DNA of 64,000 nt, taken from contig NZ_RAQM01000006.1 of the NCBI RefSeq assembly GCF_003610735.1, forward strand, positions 82,176 to 146,175, given 5' to 3'. The position numbers were made by a program, and so were the translations under genes. The notes beneath the pieces are model-generated. The model worked only from the letters and a program-made list of their open reading frames with translations, did not search any database and was not told the DNA's origin. Numbering within the stretch: the stretch's first letter is position 1; each line of letters opens with the position of its first letter. Positions 1-7,097 of the stretch are shown piece after piece. The stretch is from Tenacibaculum lutimaris. GTDB taxonomy: Bacteria; Bacteroidota; Bacteroidia; Flavobacteriales; Flavobacteriaceae.

Positions 1-94
1 AAAAAATAAACATTGCTACCATTGGCAACGTGTTTATAATTTCTTGAAAAATATCTTTAAAAGGCTGTAAAACATCTATTTCTAAAAAATTCAT
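1..94 (-). CDS. N-terminal fragment of a membrane protein (cut by window edge)
   Basis: An ATG at 94 opens a minus-strand frame that stays open to base 1, giving about 31 residues: an amphipathic start with a DVLQPFKDIF segment, followed by a hydrophobic stretch (LPMVAMFIF) that looks like the beginning of a transmembrane helix. Flavobacterial MscS-type channels with a leading conserved helix begin in a similar way, but the fragment is too short to assign. It lies 25 bp downstream of the small gene at 120-314 on the same strand and could be its cotranscribed neighbour. Confidence 0.45.
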   Translation of the reverse strand, partial: MNFLEIDVLQPFKDIFQEIINTLPMVAMFIF

Positions 95-119
95 AACTGC
101 TATACTATATTTGGTTCAA

Positions 120-314
120 TTAATTATTATCGTCTTTTTTATCTTGGGCTTTTCCTCCTCCCATTAAATCTATAATCGTGTTGGGGTATTTTACAACAAA
201 TAAATCAGCCATATCAATGGATAGTTTTATCATTGCGACATCATTAAGCACTCTACTTTTAAGTACTTCGGGCAACTCTTCGTTATGTAATATTTTTTTG
301 AATGGGTTATCCAT
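120..314 (-). CDS. conserved small protein downstream of sigma factor
   Basis: A 64-residue protein of unknown function. The N-terminus (MDNPFKKILHNEELPEVLK) and the central alternation of hydrophobic residues suggest a short helical cytoplasmic protein; the last 12 residues are charged (K/D/N rich) and probably disordered. No signal peptide or membrane segment is evident. It starts 5 bp after the stop of the sigma factor gene, so the two are almost certainly cotranscribed. Similar small proteins accompany sigma-70 genes in other flavobacteria (from memory). A role as sigma partner or anti-sigma factor is conceivable but nothing in the sequence proves it. Confidence 0.7.
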   Translation of the reverse strand: MDNPFKKILHNEELPEVLKSRVLNDVAMIKLSIDMADLFVVKYPNTIIDLMGGGKAQDKKDDNN

Positions 315-319
315 AATTA

Positions 320-889
320 TTACAATTCATTATACGCTTTAATTACTTTCTCCTTAGCTCTTTTTAAGCGCATTTTTACAGCACTTTCCCCTAATTCTAA
401 CCCCTCTGAAATATCCTTTATACTCATTTCGTCTTGATATTTCATTAATAATATCATTTTCTCAGAAGGAGAAATCATTTCGAGTGCTTTAGCCAGTTTA
501 TCTGACTTTAACTCGAATAATGTAGTATCATCTATATCGTTAACACTATTTTCCTCTTTTATCTCATCTGTTACTACAGTTACTTTTTCTTTTCTTTTCT
601 CTTTATTTCTTTGTACGTAATTCACACAAAAATTGTAGGTAAAAGAATACAACCATGTAGAAAACTTCGACTTTCCTTTAAAAGTTCTCAATTTTACAAA
701 TAAACGAATAAACACATCATGCGTTAAATCTTGTGCTTCCTCTTTACTTGATGAAAATCCATAACATTTGTTATACACCACACCAGCATAACGGTCGTAT
801 AAAGCAGCAAACAAATGAGTATCATTTTTTTCTACTATTTTACGAACCAATTCTTCGTCGCTTAATTTTGTTACATCAATACTCTCCAA
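320..889 (-). CDS. RNA polymerase sigma factor, ECF-like sigma-70 family
   Basis: A 189-residue two-domain sigma factor. Region 2 (about residues 20-95) carries the helices DLTHDVFIRLF and FSTWLYSFTYNFCVNYVQR typical of core binding and -10 recognition. A charged, glutamate-rich linker follows. Region 4 (about 130-185) has a helix-turn-helix ending in GESAVKMRLKRAKEK. The only plausible start is TTG at 889, since no upstream or near in-frame ATG exists. There is no recognisable anti-sigma factor beside it; the downstream 64-residue gene is the only candidate partner. The gene is divergent from rpoD. The target promoter set cannot be predicted. Confidence 0.9.
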   Translation of the reverse strand: MESIDVTKLSDEELVRKIVEKNDTHLFAALYDRYAGVVYNKCYGFSSSKEEAQDLTHDVFIRLFVKLRTFKGKSKFSTWLYSFTYNFCVNYVQRNKEKRKEKVTVVTDEIKEENSVNDIDDTTLFELKSDKLAKALEMISPSEKMILLMKYQDEMSIKDISEGLELGESAVKMRLKRAKEKVIKAYNEL

Positions 890-1087
890 GGGGCAGTATA
901 GTTAGTTTTCCTTTAGTTATAATAGTTGTAAGACACAGAATTTTAAACGGGGGTCACTAACTTTTTCTTTTAATTTACAAAATTAACAAAACATTAACAA
1001 TTAAGTGAATTATCTCAAAAAAACATCTTTTTTTTGTAACAAAAGATTCTATGCTTACGTATAAGATAATGTAGAGTGAAATTAAAA

Positions 1088-1095
1088 TACATTTG
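1088..1095 (+). promoter_or_regulatory. -7 box of the rpoD promoter (TACATTTG)
   Basis: TACATTTG fits the Bacteroidota -7 consensus TAnnTTTG exactly and sits 7 bp before the rpoD ATG, so any transcript starting there would be nearly leaderless. No TTG at a convincing -33 distance is visible. Confidence 0.4.
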
Positions 1096-1102
1096 AAGTA
1101 GA

Positions 1103-1966
1103 ATGAGACAGCTTAAAATTACAAAACAGGTTACCAACAGAGAAACCGCGTCTTTAGACAAATATTTGCAAGAAATAGGAAAAGTAGACTTAATTACTGC
1201 CGATGAAGAAGTAGAATTAGCGCAAAGAATTAAAGCTGGTGACCAAAGAGCTCTTGAAAAATTAACCAAAGCTAACTTACGTTTTGTGGTATCGGTTGCA
1301 AAACAATACCAAAATCAAGGATTAACACTTCCTGATTTAATTAACGAAGGAAATTTAGGATTGATTAAAGCTGCGAAACGTTTTGATGAAACTCGTGGAT
1401 TTAAGTTTATTTCTTATGCTGTATGGTGGATTCGTCAATCTATCTTACAAGCATTGGCTGAACAATCTCGTATTGTTCGTTTACCATTAAATAAAATTGG
1501 TTCTATTAACAAAATCAACAAAATGTATGCTTTCTTAGAGCAAGAAAATGAGCGCCCTCCAAGTGCTGAAGAAATTGCCAAGAAATTAGACATGACTGTA
1601 AATGATGTTAAAGAGTCGATGAAAAATTCTGGTCGTCACGTATCGATGGATGCTCCATTAATCGAAGGTGAAGACTCTAACTTATATGATGTATTAAACT
1701 CTGGTGAATCGCCAAATCCAGATAAAACTTTATTACACGAATCATTACGTATCGAAATTAATCGTGCTTTAGAAACATTAACTCCACGTGAAGCTGATGT
1801 TGTAAAGTTATACTTTGGTTTAGGAGAGCACCAGCCAATGACTTTAGAAGAAATTGGTGAAACATTTGATTTAACTCGTGAACGTGTACGTCAAATTAAA
1901 GAAAAAGCCATCAGAAGATTAAAACATACATCTCGTAGTAAGATTTTAATGACTTACTTAGGTTAA
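1103..1966 (+). CDS. rpoD: RpoD/SigA-family primary sigma factor
   Basis: A 287-residue primary sigma factor, short because, as usual in Bacteroidota, it lacks the long region 1.1 and non-conserved region. Region 1.2 is at about residues 18-50 ([16 protein letters not shown]). Region 2 (about 55-125) contains [12 protein letters not shown], the [17 protein letters not shown] core-binding helix and the [13 protein letters not shown] segment for -10 melting. Region 3 follows, and region 4 (about 220-280) ends with [17 protein letters not shown], the -35/-33 helix-turn-helix. All expected signature motifs are intact. It is transcribed alone, with two hairpins following the stop. Confidence 0.98.
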   Translation: MRQLKITKQVTNRETASLDKYLQEIGKVDLITADEEVELAQRIKAGDQRALEKLTKANLRFVVSVAKQYQNQGLTLPDLINEGNLGLIKAAKRFDETRGFKFISYAVWWIRQSILQALAEQSRIVRLPLNKIGSINKINKMYAFLEQENERPPSAEEIAKKLDMTVNDVKESMKNSGRHVSMDAPLIEGEDSNLYDVLNSGESPNPDKTLLHESLRIEINRALETLTPREADVVKLYFGLGEHQPMTLEEIGETFDLTRERVRQIKEKAIRRLKHTSRSKILMTYLG

Positions 1967-1983
1967 TAATATAAACAACAACA

Positions 1984-2010
1984 AATAGTTATCGTAACTA
2001 TTCGTTTTTT
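1984..2010 (+). terminator. rpoD terminator hairpin 1
   Basis: Inverted repeat AATAGTTA / TAACTATT (1984-1991 and 1995-2002) with a 3-base loop, followed by CGTTTTTT. It lies 18 bp after the rpoD stop. Confidence 0.7.
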
Positions 2011-2021
2011 GATTAATGAAT

Positions 2022-2054
2022 GAAAGCTCTCAAATTTGAGAGCTTTCTTTTTGG
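2022..2054 (+). terminator. rpoD terminator hairpin 2
   Basis: A perfect 26-bp palindrome (2022-2047, arms GAAAGCTCTCAAA / TTTGAGAGCTTTC) followed by a T-rich tract. It makes the upstream extension of the rpe frame, which would start inside it, implausible. Confidence 0.85.
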
Positions 2055-2084
2055 TTTTAATGCTCTTAGTTTTAACTATATTTG
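2051..2084 (+). promoter_or_regulatory. rpe promoter (TTG-N23-TATATTTG)
   Basis: TTG at 2051-2053 and TATATTTG at 2077-2084 match the Bacteroidota -33/-7 consensus (TTG and TAnnTTTG) with 23 bp between. The predicted transcript starts near 2088, about 29 bp before the rpe ATG. Confidence 0.65.
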
Positions 2085-2116
2085 CAATTAATAACAACAC
2101 AACAACTTATATATTA

Positions 2117-2773
2117 ATGGAAAAACTTGTAGCCCCATCAATTTTAGCGGCTGATTTTGGTAACCTACAACGTGATGTTGAAATGGTTAATGATAGTAAA
2201 GCAGATTGGTTTCATATTGACATTATGGATGGTGTTTTTGTACCAAATATTTCTTTCGGAATGCCTGTTTTAAAGTCAATTGCAAAACATGCTAATAAAA
2301 CTATTGATGTACACTTAATGATTGTAGATCCTGATCGTTACATTCAAACTTTTGCTGATTTAGGCGCCGATATTTTAACCGTACATTATGAAGCTTGTAC
2401 ACATTTACATAGAACTGTACAGGCAATAAAAGCTGCTGGTATGAAAGCTGGGGTTGCCTTAAATCCGCACACACCTATCGCAGTTTTAGAAGACATAATA
2501 AAAGACTTAGATGTAGTTTGTATTATGAGTGTAAACCCTGGGTTTGGCGGACAATCATTCATTGAAAATACGTACAAGAAAATTCAACAATTAAAAAACT
2601 TAATTGAATTTAGCGAAGCATCCACTTTAATTGAAATTGATGGAGGTGTAACTGACCAAAATGCAAATAAGCTAATCGAAGTTGGTGCTGATGTATTAGT
2701 AGCAGGTAGTTTTGTTTTTAAAAGTGACAACCCTACAGATACAATTGAAAATTTAAAAAATATTATAAATTAA
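2117..2773 (+). CDS. rpe: ribulose-phosphate 3-epimerase
   Basis: A 218-residue TIM-barrel enzyme of the pentose phosphate pathway that interconverts ribulose 5-phosphate and xylulose 5-phosphate. Family motifs are clear: LVAPSILAADFGNL at the N-terminus, HIDIMDGVFVPNISFG carrying the metal-binding His and Asp, VHLMIVDP, VMSVNPGF-like (IMSVNPGFGGQSF) with the phosphate loop, and EIDGGV with the second catalytic Asp. I chose the ATG at 2117. The frame extends upstream to 2036, but that part encodes a hydrophobic tail from terminator and promoter sequence and is not part of the family. A strong hairpin follows the gene. Confidence 0.97.
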   Translation: MEKLVAPSILAADFGNLQRDVEMVNDSKADWFHIDIMDGVFVPNISFGMPVLKSIAKHANKTIDVHLMIVDPDRYIQTFADLGADILTVHYEACTHLHRTVQAIKAAGMKAGVALNPHTPIAVLEDIIKDLDVVCIMSVNPGFGGQSFIENTYKKIQQLKNLIEFSEASTLIEIDGGVTDQNANKLIEVGADVLVAGSFVFKSDNPTDTIENLKNIIN

Positions 2774-2820
2774 GAACAACATACTTTAGTAATAAGTAGG
2801 ACTAAATAATATTATTAAAA

Positions 2821-2848
2821 AAAGCCATATAAATATTTATATGGCTTT
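2821..2848. terminator. bidirectional terminator between rpe and the GG-leader peptide gene
   Basis: A perfect 28-bp palindrome (AAAGCCATATAAAT and its complement) with an A-run on its left and a T-run on its right, so it can end rpe transcripts on the plus strand and transcripts of the 50-codon gene on the minus strand. Confidence 0.85.
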
Positions 2849-2861
2849 TTTTCACGAAAGC

Positions 2862-3014
2862 TTATTCTCCTCCGCAGATAACATCATTCATACAAACATA
2901 ACCTCTAGGAAGAGGTTCACAGTTATGACATAAAACATAAATCCATCCCCCATTAACTGATTTTTGTTCTGACTTATTTAAAACTGAACCTAAGCTTGAA
3001 ATATTTTTTAACAT
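2862..3014 (-). CDS. double-glycine leader peptide, putative bacteriocin or natural-product precursor
   Basis: A 50-residue minus-strand ORF from ATG 3014 to TAA 2862. Residues 1-23 (MLKNISSLG... ending VNGG) have the form of a double-glycine leader: hydrophobic L/I residues at the usual spacing, then an EQKSV segment and GG at 22-23. Leaders of this type are common in Bacteroidota GG-precursor peptides and are cut by C39-peptidase ABC exporters. The predicted mature core is residues 24-50, rich in aromatic residues, with four cysteines at 29, 32, 41 and 47 and a C-terminal CGGE. No exporter, modification enzyme or immunity gene is in the window. The strong terminator downstream and a TAnnTTTG box upstream support a real transcript. 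Function is inference from the leader alone. Confidence 0.7.
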   Translation of the reverse strand: MLKNISSLGSVLNKSEQKSVNGGWIYVLCHNCEPLPRGYVCMNDVICGGE

Positions 3015-3035
3015 AATAAAGTGTTTTAAGTTTCT

Positions 3036-3043
3036 CAAAAATA
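3036..3043 (-). promoter_or_regulatory. possible -7 box for the GG-leader peptide gene
   Basis: TATTTTTG on the minus strand fits TAnnTTTG and ends 21 bp before the ATG at 3014. A TTG lies only 8 bp further upstream, too close for a normal -33 element, so support is weak. Confidence 0.35.
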
Positions 3044-3140
3044 AATTCTGTCAAATAATTCGCTTCAGAAAAAGCCATAATAAAAGTAAGGTATTTCCTT
3101 ATTATTAACTTATTATCTGTGTTTATTTCCTATATAAAAA

Positions 3141-3560
3141 CTAAAACTGTTCTAATAAATAATTAATCAAATCGGTCGTTGTTACTATACCTACTAATTC
3201 ATTATTATTTACAACAGGTAACGCATGAAACTCTTTTTTTGCTAAAATCTCAGCTACCTCTTTAATCGTTGTATCTGAGTTTACAGTTACCAGATTTTTC
3301 GCCATTACTTGGTCTATTGTAAACATATTATACACTACTGTATCTACGTCGGTTTCATTTTCATCAACTGCATCTGCAAAACTTATTCGTAATAAATCTG
3401 TATAACTTAACATTCCTTTTATTTCGCTTCCACTTACTACTGGAATATGTCTAATATTCTCTTTCTTAAATATTTTTTCAGCAGTCATTAAATCATCAGT
3501 ACTACTTAAAGTGATTACTTCTTTTGTCATTATTGCTGAAACTGGAGTTCTTTTTTTCAT
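3141..3560 (-). CDS. CBS-domain pair protein
   Basis: A 139-residue soluble protein consisting of little more than two CBS domains, at about residues 6-62 and 80-138. Each has the expected pattern of an MT/MA start (IMTKEVITL, VMAKNLVTV), a hydrophobic core (IRHIPVV, FHALPVV) and a G-[MI]-[LV]-[ST] strand followed by T/D-L (GMLSYTDLL, GIVTTTDLI). Such modules bind adenosyl nucleotides and usually sense energy state. The gene is divergent from the Crp/Fnr regulator at 3705 with an FNR-like palindrome between them, so it is probably redox- or oxygen-regulated. Its partner protein is unknown. Confidence 0.9.
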   Translation of the reverse strand: MKKRTPVSAIMTKEVITLSSTDDLMTAEKIFKKENIRHIPVVSGSEIKGMLSYTDLLRISFADAVDENETDVDTVVYNMFTIDQVMAKNLVTVNSDTTIKEVAEILAKKEFHALPVVNNNELVGIVTTTDLINYLLEQF

Positions 3561-3591
3561 CTTTACTATAGTTTTGTATTATTATCTATTT

Positions 3592-3634
3592 CAAATTTCA
3601 GCATTATATTTAAGTAAAAAACTGATTTAAATCA
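3592..3634 (-). promoter_or_regulatory. FNR-like operator and -7 box in front of the CBS gene
   Basis: TGATTTAAATCA (3623-3634) is a perfect palindrome close to the FNR consensus TTGAT-N4-ATCAA. On the minus strand, GAAATTTG (3599 to 3592) resembles TAnnTTTG with one mismatch. The centre-to-box spacing puts the palindrome near -41, the usual class II activator position. Confidence 0.55.
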
Positions 3635-3704
3635 TAGATTCACTCCTATTTTATTTATATCTAAAGTGTAAATATTTACTTATTTTTACAAAAAACATTT
3701 TATC

Positions 3705-4337
3705 TTGACTGAAGACTTAAAGAAATACTACGGCTACTTATTTGAAGATGCATTATTAAAAGAAATAGCTGATGTCGCCATAGCAAAAGATGTAAAAGCA
3801 AACGATGTTATTATTGATATAGGAAGCTACATTACCTCTATACCTCTATTGTTAAGTGGTGCCATTAAAATTTTACGTGAAGATAAAGAAGGGGACGACC
3901 TTGTTTTATACTATATTGAAAAAGGTGACACTTGCGCCATGACTCTTTCTTGCTGTATGGGGGAAACTAAAAGCAAAATAAAAGCGGTTGCTGAAACTGA
4001 TGTGAAACTTTTAATGATACCTAAACAAAAAATGAGTGAATGGCTTAGTAAATATAGAAGCTGGCAAGAATTCATCTTACATAGTTATCATAGCAGATTA
4101 CAAGAGTTCATTGATGCTATTGATACCATTGCTTTTTTAAACATGGATCAACGTTTATTAAAATATTTAAAAGACAAAGCATTGGTAAATAATAACGATA
4201 CTATAAATGTAACACACCAACAAATTGCTAATGATTTACATACCTCTCGAGTTGTTGTATCTAGACTTTTAAAAGCTTTAGAAAAACAACATAAAATAGA
4301 GTTATATCGTAACCAAATTAAAGTGTTAGAATTATAA
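3705..4337 (+). CDS. Crp/Fnr-family transcriptional regulator
   Basis: A 210-residue regulator. The N-terminal part (about residues 10-115) is a cyclic-nucleotide-binding-type beta barrel (GSYITSIPLLLSGAIKIL...VLYYIEKGDTCAMTLSCC), followed by a long dimerisation helix (about 118-150). A winged helix-turn-helix at about 163-205 has the recognition helix TSRVVVSRLLKALE with the Arg182 and Ser186-Arg187 pattern of CRP/FNR. Cys77, Cys83 and Cys84 lie close together in the barrel and might be redox-active, but this is not the N-terminal FeS motif of E. coli FNR. The start is TTG at 3705; no in-frame ATG lies before residue 79. It is the best candidate for binding the TGTAAC-N4-GTTACA palindromes that follow it. 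Confidence 0.92.
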   Translation: MTEDLKKYYGYLFEDALLKEIADVAIAKDVKANDVIIDIGSYITSIPLLLSGAIKILREDKEGDDLVLYYIEKGDTCAMTLSCCMGETKSKIKAVAETDVKLLMIPKQKMSEWLSKYRSWQEFILHSYHSRLQEFIDAIDTIAFLNMDQRLLKYLKDKALVNNNDTINVTHQQIANDLHTSRVVVSRLLKALEKQHKIELYRNQIKVLEL

Positions 4338-4340
4338 GCC

Positions 4341-4356
4341 TGTAACTTAAGTTACA
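4341..4356 (+). promoter_or_regulatory. Crp/Fnr-type palindrome, site 1 (cytochrome c/trx/cydAB operon)
   Basis: TGTAACTTAAGTTACA, a perfect 16-bp palindrome starting 3 bp after the regulator's stop codon. TACCTTTA at 4378-4385, a one-mismatch TAnnTTTG box, begins exactly 37 bp after the palindrome's first base. This places the palindrome near -41. Confidence 0.7.
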
Positions 4357-4370
4357 TATTTTACAGGAGA

Positions 4371-4404
4371 ATCGTTCTACCTTTATAGTAAATTTTAGAA
4401 CGAT
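4371..4404 (+). repeat. inverted repeat spanning the start of the cytochrome c gene
   Basis: ATCGTTCTA (4371-4379) and TAGAACGAT (4396-4404) are perfect reverse complements separated by 16 bp. They flank the predicted -7 box and transcription start, and the right arm overlaps the ATG at 4403. It may be a second operator or an accidental repeat. Confidence 0.45.
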
Positions 4405-5386
4405 GAAAAAATTAATAGCTTTACTTACTATTTTATCTATTGTTAGCTGTAATCAAGCTAAAAAAAGTGATTACTCTAAGAAAAACTCCAAAAATATTGT
4501 AACAGAAGAAGCTAGTATTCCTCCTGGAAAAAAACTGCTTGAAACAAAATGTTTTGTTTGTCATAATGCCGCTACACCACATGACGAAAGGGTTGCTCCA
4601 CCAATGATCGCCATTAAAGCGCATTATATTAACGAGAACACCTCAGAAGAAGAGTTTACTAAAAGTTTCATAAATTTCGTAGCAAACCCTACAAAAGAAA
4701 GCGCTAAAATGAGAGGCGCTATCAAAAGATTTGGAGTGATGCCTTATCAAAAGTTTGAAGAAGAAGATCTCAAGAAGATAGCAAATTATCTATATAACTA
4801 TAAAATTGAAGAACCTAGCTGGTTTAAAGAGCATTGGGAGTCTAAGCAAAGTAAAAGCTATATTAATTCAGGTAGAGAGGTAAGCGATATCCAATCTAGC
4901 AAAACTCCTGAAGAAACTGGATTAGAGTACGCCATGGAAACTAAAAAAACATTAGGTAAAAACTTAATGAGTGCAATTCAAAAAAAAGGAACTTTACACG
5001 CTTTACAATTTTGTAATGAAAAAGCTTACAAGCTAACCGATAGTATGGCTACAAATTTTAATGCTTCCATTAAAAGAGTTTCAGACAAACCAAGAAACCT
5101 CAACAATACTGCAAACACTGAAGAGTTAAATATTATTGAAGGATACAAAAGAATTGTAAGTAACAAAGAGGAAATTAAACCTGTTACGAAACAAGTAGGT
5201 AACAAAACCCAATTCTATTACCCTATTATAACGAATAACATGTGCTTACAATGCCATGGAACCCCTAACACACAAATAAAACCTGAAACTTTAAAAGAAT
5301 TAGCTCTCCTATACCCCACCGATAAAGCTCAAGGTTACGATGTAAATCAGGTACGAGGAATTTGGAGCATAACATTTAAAAATTAA
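4403..5386 (+). CDS. diheme lipoprotein: cytochrome c fused to a DUF3365 (Tll0287-like) domain
   Basis: A 327-residue exported lipoprotein: signal peptide with lipobox SIVSC (lipidated Cys16). The first domain (about residues 38-135) is a mono-heme cytochrome c with CFVCH at 50-54 and a downstream Met in GVMPYQKF as likely axial ligand. The C-terminal half (about 165-327) is DUF3365-like, with CLQCH at 281-285 and a conserved FCNEKAY region. It should sit on the outer face of a membrane and carry two hemes. It opens a tight operon with thioredoxin (4 bp gap) and cydAB, so electron transfer or redox sensing near the bd oxidase is plausible. The substrate is unknown. Confidence 0.88.
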   Translation: MKKLIALLTILSIVSCNQAKKSDYSKKNSKNIVTEEASIPPGKKLLETKCFVCHNAATPHDERVAPPMIAIKAHYINENTSEEEFTKSFINFVANPTKESAKMRGAIKRFGVMPYQKFEEEDLKKIANYLYNYKIEEPSWFKEHWESKQSKSYINSGREVSDIQSSKTPEETGLEYAMETKKTLGKNLMSAIQKKGTLHALQFCNEKAYKLTDSMATNFNASIKRVSDKPRNLNNTANTEELNIIEGYKRIVSNKEEIKPVTKQVGNKTQFYYPIITNNMCLQCHGTPNTQIKPETLKELALLYPTDKAQGYDVNQVRGIWSITFKN

Positions 5387-5390
5387 AATT

Positions 5391-5690
5391 ATGGGAAAAT
5401 TTTCTGAAATAATTAAAGGAGACAAACCTGTTTTGGTTGATTTCTTTGCTGAATGGTGTGGTCCATGTAAAATGATGGCTCCTATATTAAAAGAAGTAAA
5501 AGAAGATTTAGGAGAAAATGTTATTATTTTAAAAATAGACATTGATAAAAATCAACAAATAGCCAATACCTACCAAATTAGGGGTGTTCCTACCTTTATG
5601 CTTTTTAAAGAAGGCAAACTATTATGGAGACAATCAGGAATGTTATATAAGAACGATTTGATTAGTATTATTAATAACCATGTGAAATAA
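5391..5690 (+). CDS. thioredoxin
   Basis: A 99-residue classical thioredoxin: one domain with active site WCGPCK (Cys23 and Cys26), the preceding buried Asp in VLVDFFAEW, and the cis-proline loop RGVPTF. No signal peptide is present, so it acts in the cytoplasm as a protein disulfide reductase. It starts 4 bp after the diheme lipoprotein gene and 75 bp before cydA, which suggests cotranscription and a role in redox stress defence together with cytochrome bd. It is probably not the housekeeping TrxA, given this stress-operon setting, but sequence alone cannot decide. Confidence 0.93.
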   Translation: MGKFSEIIKGDKPVLVDFFAEWCGPCKMMAPILKEVKEDLGENVIILKIDIDKNQQIANTYQIRGVPTFMLFKEGKLLWRQSGMLYKNDLISIINNHVK

Positions 5691-5765
5691 TATCATTATT
5701 TTTATTACACCTTATTGCTACTAAAAAAACGTTCTTATTTAATAACCTCATAAACAATCTTCAGT

Positions 5766-7094
5766 ATGGAAGACATGCTCTTTTATGATAGAATGCAGTT
5801 TGCTTTCACTATTACTTTTCACTACTTATTTCCACAATTAACAATGGGACTATCTTTAATGATAGTCTTCTTTAAATGGAAATTTTTAAGAACTAAACTT
5901 GAAAAACACAACGATGCTGCTAAGTTTTGGATGAAAATCTTTGCTTTAAACTTTGCCATGGGAGTAGTTACTGGGATTCCTATGGAATTTCAATTCGGAA
6001 CTAACTGGGCTAAGTTCTCCGAGCTTACTGGTGGTATTATAGGTCAAACATTAGCTATGGAAGGAATGTTTTCTTTCTTCCTAGAATCTTCATTTTTAGG
6101 ATTATTTTTATTTGGTGAAAAAAAACTAGGACATAAACTTCATTTTTTAACTGGATTCCTTGTCTTTTTAGGTTCTTGGGCAAGTGGTTTTTTAATCATT
6201 GCTACACATTCTTGGATGCAAAATCCTGTAGGCTATGAAATACTAGCCAACGGTAAGTTTGTACTAAATAACTTTTCAGCTTTATTCTCAAACCCATGGT
6301 TATGGCCTTCTTATTTACATAATCAAGCAGCCTCCTTGGTTACCAGTTCTTTTGTAGTCGCTGGTATAGGAGCTCTTTATCTTTTAAACAAGAAGCACTT
6401 AGAATTTGGTAAATTATTTTTAAAAACTGGAGTTATTTTCGGAGTTGTAGCATCTATTTTAGTTGCTTTTCCTACAGGTGATTTAGCCGCTAAAAATGTA
6501 GTAAAATATCAACCTATAACCTTTGCCGCTATGGAAGGTATATTTGAAACAGAAAAAGGAGGTTCTGAAATAATATTAATTGGACAACCAAATATGCTGG
6601 AGAAAAAATTAGACAATAAAATTGCTGTTCCTAACATCTTAAGCTTTTTAACCTATCAAGAATGGAATGCAGAAATTAAAGGACTCAATGAGTTTGATGA
6701 AAAAAACTACCCAACAAACATACCGGGTTTGTATTATGCATATCATATAATGGTGGGATTAGGAACTATTTTTATTGCTTTGATGTTAGCTAGCATTGTT
6801 CAATTATTTAGAAAAAAGTTATATGATACAAAATGGATTTTATGGGCATTACTCTTTATGATTCCATTTCCTTATATTGCTAATACCACTGGTTGGTATA
6901 CTGCTGAATTAGGCCGTCAACCTTGGTTAGTTTATAATTTACTACGAACATCTGCTGGAGCATCTCCTACAGTATCCTCAGGAAACACTTTATTTACTCT
7001 TTTAGGATTTATCGGATTATACCTACTATTAGGAATGTTATTTTTAATTTTAGTTGGAAAAATCATTAACAAAGGACCTCAAACAACACGTTAA
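5766..7094 (+). CDS. cydA: cytochrome bd quinol oxidase subunit I
   Basis: A 442-residue polytopic membrane protein that oxidises quinol and reduces oxygen to water with high affinity. His19 (TFHYLFP) corresponds to the heme b595 ligand, Glu99 and Glu107 (AMEGMFSFFLE) to the conserved acidic pair, and His185 (YLHNQAA) to the heme b558 ligand. The quinol loop motif KYQPITFAAMEG is present, but the loop is short, which accounts for the protein being shorter than the about 520-residue E. coli form. GWYTAELGRQPW is intact. cydB follows after 3 bp. Cytochrome bd is generally tolerant of nitric oxide, sulfide and low oxygen, matching its likely Crp/Fnr control. Confidence 0.97.
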   Translation: MEDMLFYDRMQFAFTITFHYLFPQLTMGLSLMIVFFKWKFLRTKLEKHNDAAKFWMKIFALNFAMGVVTGIPMEFQFGTNWAKFSELTGGIIGQTLAMEGMFSFFLESSFLGLFLFGEKKLGHKLHFLTGFLVFLGSWASGFLIIATHSWMQNPVGYEILANGKFVLNNFSALFSNPWLWPSYLHNQAASLVTSSFVVAGIGALYLLNKKHLEFGKLFLKTGVIFGVVASILVAFPTGDLAAKNVVKYQPITFAAMEGIFETEKGGSEIILIGQPNMLEKKLDNKIAVPNILSFLTYQEWNAEIKGLNEFDEKNYPTNIPGLYYAYHIMVGLGTIFIALMLASIVQLFRKKLYDTKWILWALLFMIPFPYIANTTGWYTAELGRQPWLVYNLLRTSAGASPTVSSGNTLFTLLGFIGLYLLLGMLFLILVGKIINKGPQTTR

Positions 7095-7097
7095 GTT

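Noticed and set aside
2036..2116. N-terminal extension of the rpe frame by 27 residues that looks like a signal peptide
   Set aside because: The extension lies in the rpoD terminator and the rpe promoter; the enzyme is cytoplasmic and family members start at the ATG at 2117.
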